Assembly: GCA_900550065.1 (NCBI GenBank)
Contig: URQR01000112.1
Coordinates: 1-6,781 of the forward strand
DNA from: an uncultured Eubacteriales bacterium
GTDB lineage: Bacteria; Bacillota; Clostridia; UBA1381; UMGS1253
Reading direction: 5' to 3'
DNA: 6,781 bases
In this document: positions 1 through 5,176 of the stretch, in pieces
Position numbering within the stretch: position 1 is the stretch's first letter
How the letters are laid out: each line of letters opens with the position of its first letter
The notes under the pieces: generated by a model
Seen by the model: only the letters and a program-made list of their open reading frames with translations
What the model was told of the DNA's origin: nothing
Databases searched by the model: none
Position numbers and translations under genes: made by a program

Positions 1-1
1 A

Positions 2-802
2 AGGAGCTATTGTGAGGCCGCGCTTTTATGTAAAAACGCCGGCTTTGATTCGATTGATTTTAGTTGCTCCTCGGCTTTTTGCGCCGCCGATGATTGGGAG
101 ACGCAAGCAAAGCAGCTAGCGGAGGATTTTTCCAAAAACGGCATTGTCGTCGACCAGACCCATGCTCCATTTAACCGGTATGCACGCGAGGAGAACGCAA
201 TTTTCCGCGAAAAACTGCGCCGCGCGTTTGAAACATCGGCAATTCTTGGAGCAAAGAGGATTATCGTCCATGCCGACGAATACGTTGCTCCCGACGGAAA
301 ATACAATAGTGAAGACGCATGTAAGTTTGCATACGATTATTTTGCTCCCTACGTTGAATTAGCCAAAAAACGGCAAATTGGCGTTGCTGTGGAAAATCTT
401 TTTGAAGACGGCCGTTGTGGAGAAAATCGCCGCTCACGCTGTACATCAGAGGTGGATGAGCTTATTACAATTATTGACAGTTTCCGTGACCCTGCTGTAA
501 CCTGCTGCTGGGACTTTGGACACGCCGCGGTTGCCTTTGGCGACAAAATGCTGGAGGAGCTAAAAAAAATAGGAACCCGATTATCTTCAACGCACATTCA
601 CGACAACTGTTATGGAAATGATGCGCATTTGCCGCTCTTTTTCGGAAAAATTGATTGGGAGTCGCATATTGAGTATTTACGCAGCATTGGCTACGACGGC
701 GCATTTACATACGAATTTGTTTATGGGTGCATCCCCGATGCGCTATTGCCTGAATACTTAAAGCTAGCGTATCAAACAGCAAATTATATCATAAATATTT
801 AA
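2..802 (+). CDS. Sugar phosphate isomerase/epimerase, TIM-barrel (AP endonuclease 2-like) family, 5'-truncated by window edge
   Basis: The frame is open from base 2 to a TAA at 800-802, giving 266 visible residues and no start codon. The family is usually about 270-290 residues, so perhaps 10-25 residues (the first beta strand) are missing. Numbering from the codon at base 2, the family landmarks are GFDSIDF near the start, THAPF, IIVHAD, VAVENLF (128-134), WDFGHA (170-175), HIHDN (198-202), FFGKIDW (about 213-219) and GYDGAFTYEF ending at 238. E131, D171 or H174, H198 or H200, and E237 sit where this superfamily binds its divalent metal. Known members isomerise or epimerise sugars or sugar derivatives such as xylose, tagatose or inositol intermediates in the cytoplasm. 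Which substrate this one uses cannot be told from sequence. No signal peptide is expected. A GTG at 389 opens a shorter frame, but it lies inside the barrel (the V of VENLF) and is not the start. The family call is firm; the substrate is unknown. Confidence 0.88.
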   Translation, partial: RSYCEAALLCKNAGFDSIDFSCSSAFCAADDWETQAKQLAEDFSKNGIVVDQTHAPFNRYAREENAIFREKLRRAFETSAILGAKRIIVHADEYVAPDGKYNSEDACKFAYDYFAPYVELAKKRQIGVAVENLFEDGRCGENRRSRCTSEVDELITIIDSFRDPAVTCCWDFGHAAVAFGDKMLEELKKIGTRLSSTHIHDNCYGNDAHLPLFFGKIDWESHIEYLRSIGYDGAFTYEFVYGCIPDALLPEYLKLAYQTANYIINI

Positions 803-813
803 CGAATCTTCAA

Positions 814-848
814 AGCAGCACACTGTTACCTTCATCAGTGCGGCTGCT
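814..848 (+). terminator. Probable intrinsic terminator of the isomerase gene
   Basis: A hairpin begins 12 nt after the stop codon. The outer stem AGCAGC (814-819) pairs with GCTGCT (843-848). After a small internal loop (820 against 841-842), CACTG (821-825) pairs with CAGTG (836-840) around a 10-nt loop. The sequence that follows, ATTCCTTTCCCT, is pyrimidine-rich but not a clean T run, so termination may be weak. Position and stem support the call; efficiency is uncertain. Confidence 0.5.
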
Positions 849-862
849 ATTCCTTTCCCTGC

Positions 863-881
863 TGTTCACAAATTGTTCACA
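863..881 (+). repeat. Direct repeat TGTTCACA x2 with 11-bp period upstream of the promoter
   Basis: TGTTCACA occurs at 863-870 and again at 874-881, an 11-bp spacing that puts both copies on roughly the same face of the helix. The second copy ends 20 bp before the -35 box. This is a plausible binding site for an activator or accessory regulator of the MarR-ABC operon, but no specific protein is recognised. Confidence 0.4.
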
Positions 882-901
882 CTTCTCTAACACTTTTTCC
901 A

Positions 902-930
902 TTGACTTCTTTTTTTATGCCTGTTATAAT
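902..930 (+). promoter_or_regulatory. Sigma-A type promoter of the MarR-ABC exporter operon (extended -10)
   Basis: The -35 is TTGACT (902-907) and the -10 is a perfect TATAAT (925-930), separated by an ideal 17 bp. TGT at 922-924 supplies an extended -10 TGn motif. Transcription should start near 936-938, giving a leader of about 47 nt before the MarR ATG at 984. Because the match is this strong, the operon would be highly expressed unless repressed, which fits the operator that overlaps the -10. Confidence 0.88.
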
Positions 931-964
931 GTTAGCACACTTACAATTAGCAAACTAACATTAT
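926..964. promoter_or_regulatory. Nested palindromic operator, likely MarR autorepressor site
   Basis: A perfect 10-bp inverted repeat, ATAATGTTAG (926-935) and CTAACATTAT (955-964), flanks 19 bp. Inside it are two 15-bp units in tandem (931-945 and 946-960) that match at 12 of 15 positions. Each unit contains its own small palindrome: TTAG-N4-CTTA (932-943, imperfect, extendable to TGTTAG/CTTACA at 930-945) and TTAG-N4-CTAA (947-958, perfect). The left arm covers the -10 box and the array spans the expected transcription start, so a bound protein would block RNA polymerase. Because the left arm lies upstream of the start site, it would not be transcribed, which argues against an RNA hairpin. 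The next gene is a MarR regulator, a family that binds short palindromes as dimers and commonly represses its own operon. That assignment is inference. Confidence 0.75.
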
Positions 965-969
965 GCATG

Positions 970-977
970 AAGGAGGT
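970..977 (+). promoter_or_regulatory. Strong Shine-Dalgarno AAGGAGGT for the MarR gene
   Basis: AAGGAGGT at 970-977 is followed by a 6-nt gap to the ATG at 984. This decides the start. An earlier in-frame ATG at 963 lies inside the operator and upstream of this ribosome binding site, so it is not used. Confidence 0.9.
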
Positions 978-983
978 GTTGTC

Positions 984-1496
984 ATGGAGCAAAAAACTGT
1001 CAGTTTTGAACTGCGTGTATTAGGGAATCTAATCCGGAGGCAGGCCGCCCAATCCGAAATCAGGCGGCACGTCGACGACCTGACAGGGACAAACGGCTGG
1101 GTTATTGGCTTTATCGCGGACCACGAGGGTCAGGACATTTTCCAGCGCGACCTTGAGGTTCGGTTTTCCATCCGCCGCTCCACCGCGACAAAAATTCTAC
1201 AGCTAATGGAAAAAAAGGGGCTGCTTGAGCGACAAAGCGTGGCGTATGACGCGCGGCTCAAAAAGCTTGTTCTGACGCCTAAGGCGCTTGAGCTGCATAA
1301 GCTTGCGACAGAGGATATGCGCGTGTTCGAGCAAAGGCTGACGCACGGCTTGTCAAAAGAGGAATTAGAAGCTTTTTTTCACATTACGGACAAGATGAAA
1401 AAAAACCTAATAGAGTCCGGCTGCTGTGAAGTTGCCGCAAAAGCGGCGCCAAGTCATTTAGCAGGCGAACACGACAATCGGGAGGTACAATTATGA
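984..1496 (+). CDS. MarR-family winged helix-turn-helix transcriptional regulator
   Basis: A 170-residue cytoplasmic DNA-binding protein. An N-terminal dimerisation helix (about 1-30) leads into a winged helix. The helix-turn-helix is at about 51-79, with recognition helix SIRRSTATKILQLMEKKG (62-79). The wing at about 82-97 carries D89-x-R91, the MarR-family D-x-R signature, and ends in LVLTPKA. The C-terminal dimerisation helices follow (about 100-143). Most MarR proteins are about 140-150 residues. Here a tail of some 25 residues with an adjacent Cys pair (C147-C148) extends past the last helix. The start at 984 is set by the ribosome binding site. The gene is first in an operon with two ABC exporter subunits, and its last codons also encode the ribosome binding site of the next gene. 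The likely role is a ligand- or stress-responsive repressor of this operon, acting at 926-964. The effector is unknown. A thiol switch through C147/C148 is possible but unproven. Confidence 0.93.
   Translation: MEQKTVSFELRVLGNLIRRQAAQSEIRRHVDDLTGTNGWVIGFIADHEGQDIFQRDLEVRFSIRRSTATKILQLMEKKGLLERQSVAYDARLKKLVLTPKALELHKLATEDMRVFEQRLTHGLSKEELEAFFHITDKMKKNLIESGCCEVAAKAAPSHLAGEHDNREVQL
1481..1486 (+). promoter_or_regulatory. Ribosome binding site of the first ABC subunit, inside the MarR coding sequence
   Basis: GGAGGT at 1481-1486 lies 6 nt before the ATG at 1493. It falls within the MarR codons for the terminal REVQL residues. The MarR stop and the ABC start share ATGA (1493-1496), the classic arrangement for translational coupling. 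Confidence 0.85.
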
Positions 1497-3229
1497 TTAA
1501 ACGCTTAGCAGCCTGTGTCCGGCAATATAAAAAGGATTCCATCTTAACGCCGCTCTATGTTACCATGGAGGTCGTGCTCGAGGTGATTATCCCTCTGCTG
1601 ATGGCGCGGCTGATTGACTTCGGGATAGACGGCGGTAGCATGTCCTACATTGTAAAAATGGGCGTTGCGCTTGTCGTCGCAGCAATCATCTCGCTTATCT
1701 TTGGTGCGCTGTCAGGCAGAAGCGCAGCAATCGCGTCGGCAGGCTTCGCAAAAAATTTGCGCCACGACATGTTTTATAACGTACAGGGCTTTTCGTTTTC
1801 CAATATCGACAAGTTCTCGACAGCAAGTATCGTGACGCGCCTAACGACCGATATCACGAACATACAAAACGCCTATCAGATGATTATCCGCATCGCGGTG
1901 CGCTGTCCCGTTATGCTTATTTTTTCATTGATTATGGCGTTTAGCATCAACCACCAGCTCTCGCTCATCTTTTTGGCCTGTATCCCAATCCTGGGCGTTG
2001 GCCTATACCTGATTATGAGTAAGGCGCACCCTATTTTTGAGCGGGTATTTAAGACATACGACAAATTAAACAATGTCGTACAAGAAAACCTGCGCGGTAT
2101 CCGTGTCGTGAAGTCCTTTGTGCGCGAGGACTACGAAAAAGAAAAGTTCGGCACAATTTCAGAGGATATTTACAGCGATTTTTCAAAGGCGGAAAAGACG
2201 CTCGCCTACAACATGCCGCTCATGCAGTTTTGTGTTTTTGCGAGTATGCTGCTGATTTCGTGGTTCGGCGCGCGTTTGATCGTCGGCTCCACCATGACGA
2301 CCGGAGAGCTGATGAGCTTAATCACCTATACGATGCAGATTTTAATGAGCCTGATGATGCTTTCTATGGTATTTGTTATGATTACCATCTCCCGCGCATC
2401 GGCGGAACGAATCGTCGAGGTGCTAAATGAGGAAAGCGATTTGCATAATCCAAAGCATCCGGTTTATGAGGTAAAAGACGGCGCAATCCGCTTTGATAAC
2501 GTAGAATTTTCCTATAAAAAGGGCAGCGGCAAGCCCTGCCTAAAGGGGATTAACCTAACCATCAACGCTGGTGAAACCGTCGGAATTATCGGCGGCACAG
2601 GCTCGTCAAAATCGAGTCTCGTCCAGCTCATTCCCCGCCTCTACGACGTCACAGAGGGCAGCGTGTCGGTCGGCGGCGTAGACGTGCGCGACTATGACAT
2701 CGAAACGCTGCGCAACGAGGTGGCAATGGTGCTGCAAAAAAACGTTCTGTTTTCCGGAACAATCAAAGAAAACCTGCGCTGGGGCAGCGAGAACGCGACG
2801 GACGAGGAATTGGTGCATGCTTGCAAGTTAGCGCAGGCGGACGGCTTTATTACGCAGTTTCCCGACGGCTATGACACCTATATCGAGCAGGGCACAAACG
2901 TATCCGGCGGGCAGAAACAGCGGCTCTGTATTGCGCGTGCGTTGCTGAAGAAGCCAAAAATCCTGATTTTAGACGATTCGACGAGCGCGGTTGACACACA
3001 AACAGACGCGCAAATCCGGCAGGCAATGCGCGACGAAATTCCGGGTACAACAAAGCTTATTATCGCGCAGCGAATTTCTTCTATAGAGGACGCGGACAAA
3101 ATCATCGTGCTCGACGAAGGCGAAATCAACGCGGTCGGTACACATGAAGAATTGCTTGAAACCAACGAAATCTACCGCGAAGTCTATACATCCCAGCAGA
3201 AAGGGGGGCTTGGCAATGGCAATGCATAA
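1493..3229 (+). CDS. Heterodimeric ABC exporter subunit with degenerate nucleotide site (TM287/BmrC-type half-transporter)
   Basis: A 578-residue half-transporter with a membrane domain fused to an ATPase. Six hydrophobic segments lie at about 18-41, 55-76, 131-152, 155-176, 240-262 and 274-298, followed by the nucleotide-binding domain from about 330. Motifs: A-loop Tyr341; Walker A GGTGSSKSS (367-375), with Ser372 where Gly is normal; Q-loop Gln415; canonical signature VSGGQ (470-474); Walker B ILILDD, with Asp495 replacing the catalytic Glu; D-loop SAVD (498-501); and Gln526 replacing the switch His. In the heterodimeric type IV exporter family (TM287/288, BmrCD) the subunit with Asp and Gln at these places supplies the non-hydrolysing site, so this one should be the regulatory half. 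The X-loop before the signature, EQGTN, is one residue shorter than the usual exporter pattern. The gene overlaps MarR by 4 nt and the next ABC gene by 14 nt. It probably exports a drug, toxic metabolite, peptide or lipid; the substrate cannot be inferred. Confidence 0.95.
   Translation: MIKRLAACVRQYKKDSILTPLYVTMEVVLEVIIPLLMARLIDFGIDGGSMSYIVKMGVALVVAAIISLIFGALSGRSAAIASAGFAKNLRHDMFYNVQGFSFSNIDKFSTASIVTRLTTDITNIQNAYQMIIRIAVRCPVMLIFSLIMAFSINHQLSLIFLACIPILGVGLYLIMSKAHPIFERVFKTYDKLNNVVQENLRGIRVVKSFVREDYEKEKFGTISEDIYSDFSKAEKTLAYNMPLMQFCVFASMLLISWFGARLIVGSTMTTGELMSLITYTMQILMSLMMLSMVFVMITISRASAERIVEVLNEESDLHNPKHPVYEVKDGAIRFDNVEFSYKKGSGKPCLKGINLTINAGETVGIIGGTGSSKSSLVQLIPRLYDVTEGSVSVGGVDVRDYDIETLRNEVAMVLQKNVLFSGTIKENLRWGSENATDEELVHACKLAQADGFITQFPDGYDTYIEQGTNVSGGQKQRLCIARALLKKPKILILDDSTSAVDTQTDAQIRQAMRDEIPGTTKLIIAQRISSIEDADKIIVLDEGEINAVGTHEELLETNEIYREVYTSQQKGGLGNGNA
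3201..3208 (+). promoter_or_regulatory. Ribosome binding site deciding the start of the second ABC subunit
   Basis: AAGGGGGG at 3201-3208, an imperfect Shine-Dalgarno, sits 7 nt before the ATG at 3216 and inside the end of the first ABC gene. The frame stays open upstream to an ATG at 3144, but that start lacks this spacing and would overlap the previous gene by 86 nt. A second ATG at 3222 is possible but is 13 nt from the site. Confidence 0.65.
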
Positions 3230-5126
3230 GCCAGTGGGCGGCCGTGGGGCTGCAATGGGCAGGTCGAAGCAAAAGCCGGATAAGCAAACGATTAAACGGC
3301 TGATGTCCTATGTACTGCAATACAAGTGGCGTTTCTTTCTGGTACTTTTTTGTATCCTTTTAAACGCGCTGACAAGCGTGGCGCTCGCCATGTCCTTACA
3401 GGTGCTGATTGACGACTTTATTGCGCCGCTCCTGCTGGAAGCAACCCCAGTCTTTGACGGACTGCTGCGATTTATCCTGCTTATGGCGGGTATCTGCCTG
3501 ATTGGCGTCATATCCGGTTTTACGTATAACCGCATTATGGTTGTCATCTCACAGGGCGTGCTCAAAAAAATCCGCGACGAGATGTTTTCACACATGCAGT
3601 CGCTCCCCATTAAGTATTTCGACACGCATACGCACGGCGATATCATGAGCCATTATACAAACGATACCGACACACTGCGGCAGATGATATCACAGAGTAT
3701 TCCGCAGATGTTTTCCGCCGTTATCACGATTGTGTCCGTGTTCTTTGCCATGCTGGTTACCAGCGTATGGCTCACACTTTTCGTCGTTGCATTCGTATTT
3801 TTGATGCTGTTTGTTACAAAGAAAATCGCCGGGAAAAGCGGCTCCTACTTTGTCAAGCAGCAGCAGTCGCTCGGTACAGTAAACGGTTATATTGAAGAAA
3901 TGATTAATGGGCAGAAGGTCATAAAGGTATTCTGTCACGAGGAAAAGGCGGAGGAAGCGTTCGATAAGCTCAACGACGAGCTGTGTGAAAACGCCACAAA
4001 CGCGAACAAATTCGCTAATATCCTGATGCCGATTATGGCAAACCTCGGCAATATACAGTATGTATTGATTGCGATTATCGGCGGTGCGATGGCGATTAGC
4101 GGTGTCGGCGGGATGACGCTTGGTATGATTGCTTCATTTTTACAGCTTTCCAAAAGCTTTTCCCAGCCAATCAGTCAGATTTCCCAGCAGCTCAACATGG
4201 TCGTCATGGCGCTGGCAGGCGCAAAGCGTATCTTTACGCTGATGGACGAGGAGCCGGAGGCGGACGACGGTTATGTGACACTGGTCGACGCACAGTATAA
4301 GGACGGCGTACTCGTAGAAGCGGACCACCATACGGGCCTGTGGGCTTGGAAGCACCCGCATAAGGCGGACGGCACGATTACCTATACAGAGCTAAAGGGC
4401 GAGGTGCACTTCTACGACGTTGACTTCGGCTACGAGGAAAACAAACTTGTCCTACACAATATCACGCTGTACGCCCAGCAGGGCCAGAAGGTCGCCTTCG
4501 TTGGTGCAACCGGCGCAGGCAAGACAACGATTACAAACCTGATTAACCGGTTTTACGACCTTGCAGACGGCAAAATCCGCTATGACAATATCAATATTAA
4601 CAAGATTAAAAAGAGCGATTTGCGCCGTTCACTTGGGATTGTGCTGCAGGATACGAACCTCTTTACCGGCACAGTATTGGATAACATCCGGTACGGCAAG
4701 CTTGATGCGACAGAAGACGAAATTCGCCGCGCGGCAAAGCTCGCCAACGCGGACGGCTTCATTGAGCGGCTGCCGGACGGCTACAACACAATGATTGCCG
4801 GCGACGGCGGCAGACTCTCGCAGGGGCAGCGCCAGCTAATCTCTATTGCGCGCGCAGCCGTTGCCGACCCGCCCGTCATGATTTTAGACGAGGCGACGTC
4901 CTCAATCGATACACGGACCGAGGCAATTGTACAAAAAGGTATGGACGGCCTGATGCAGGGGCGTACCGTATTCGTCATCGCGCACCGTCTCTCCACTGTA
5001 CAGAACTCCGATGTTATCATGGTGTTGGAAAACGGCCGTATCATTGAGCGCGGCAGCCATGATAAGCTCATTGAAGAAAAGGGCAAGTATTACCAGCTCT
5101 ATACGGGCGCATTTGAATTAGAATAA
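3216..5126 (+). CDS. Heterodimeric ABC exporter subunit with catalytic nucleotide site (TM288/BmrD-type half-transporter)
   Basis: A 636-residue partner of the preceding protein. A Gly/Arg/Lys-rich N-terminal tail (about 1-25) precedes six membrane segments at about 36-58, 81-104, 162-182, 185-204, 268-295 and 299-325, and then the ATPase domain from about 395. Motifs: Walker A GATGAGKTT (430-438), Q-loop Gln478, Walker B VMILDE with catalytic Glu559, D-loop SSID (562-565) and switch His590 (IAHR), all canonical. The signature is LSQGQ (534-538), with Gln for the second-position Gly of LSGGQ. In the dimer this altered signature faces the first subunit's degenerate Walker motifs, while this subunit's intact Walker motifs face the first subunit's VSGGQ. 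That gives one inactive and one active ATP site. Between the membrane and ATPase domains lies an extended linker (about 346-395) rich in acidic and aromatic residues (GLWAWKHPHK). The start at 3216 follows AAGGGGGG by 7 nt and overlaps the upstream gene by 14 nt. The family is certain, and heterodimer partnership is very likely; the substrate is unknown. Confidence 0.95.
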   Translation: MAMHKPVGGRGAAMGRSKQKPDKQTIKRLMSYVLQYKWRFFLVLFCILLNALTSVALAMSLQVLIDDFIAPLLLEATPVFDGLLRFILLMAGICLIGVISGFTYNRIMVVISQGVLKKIRDEMFSHMQSLPIKYFDTHTHGDIMSHYTNDTDTLRQMISQSIPQMFSAVITIVSVFFAMLVTSVWLTLFVVAFVFLMLFVTKKIAGKSGSYFVKQQQSLGTVNGYIEEMINGQKVIKVFCHEEKAEEAFDKLNDELCENATNANKFANILMPIMANLGNIQYVLIAIIGGAMAISGVGGMTLGMIASFLQLSKSFSQPISQISQQLNMVVMALAGAKRIFTLMDEEPEADDGYVTLVDAQYKDGVLVEADHHTGLWAWKHPHKADGTITYTELKGEVHFYDVDFGYEENKLVLHNITLYAQQGQKVAFVGATGAGKTTITNLINRFYDLADGKIRYDNININKIKKSDLRRSLGIVLQDTNLFTGTVLDNIRYGKLDATEDEIRRAAKLANADGFIERLPDGYNTMIAGDGGRLSQGQRQLISIARAAVADPPVMILDEATSSIDTRTEAIVQKGMDGLMQGRTVFVIAHRLSTVQNSDVIMVLENGRIIERGSHDKLIEEKGKYYQLYTGAFELE

Positions 5127-5134
5127 AGACGCAA

Positions 5135-5169
5135 AAAGACCGCTGGCAAGCTTAGCGCCGGCGGTCTTT
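5135..5169. terminator. Bidirectional intrinsic terminator between convergent genes
   Basis: A 13-bp stem with one G-U pair (T5144 with G5160) joins 5135-5147 (AAAGACCGCTGGC) and 5157-5169 (GCCGGCGGTCTTT) around a 9-nt loop. On the plus strand it begins 8 nt after the ABC stop and is followed by a T-rich stretch (TTTCTTTATCTTATTTTCTTTT). On the minus strand it begins 7 nt after the lyase stop and is followed by TTTTT (complement of 5133-5137). It should end both the exporter operon and the convergent gene. Confidence 0.9.
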
Positions 5170-5176
5170 CTTTATC

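Noticed and set aside
389..802. Isomerase as a short 137-residue protein beginning at GTG 389
   Set aside because: The same frame is open to the window edge and encodes recognisable barrel strands upstream, so 389 is an internal valine.
863..881. Rex (redox repressor) site suggested by TTCACAA-like sequence
   Set aside because: Rex boxes are inverted repeats (TTGTGAA...TTCACAA); here the copies are direct repeats, so the match is only to a half-site.
926..964. RNA hairpin, riboswitch or attenuator in the MarR leader
   Set aside because: The left arm overlaps the -10 box and lies upstream of the expected transcription start, so the RNA would not contain both arms. The leader of about 47 nt is too short for a known riboswitch.
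963..983. Upstream in-frame ATG at 963 that would add seven residues to MarR
   Set aside because: It overlaps the operator, has no ribosome binding site of its own, and would place the strong AAGGAGGT inside the coding sequence. The ATG at 984 is ideally spaced.
2591..2617. Walker A Ser372 as evidence of a pseudogene
   Set aside because: The frame is intact over 578 codons with all other domains kept, and the change sits on the site that is degenerate in this exporter family, so it reads as functional divergence.
3144..3215. Longer second ABC protein starting at ATG 3144
   Set aside because: It would overlap the first ABC gene by 86 nt, has no ribosome binding site, and would add residues unlike an exporter N-terminus. 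The 3216 start has a Shine-Dalgarno 7 nt upstream.
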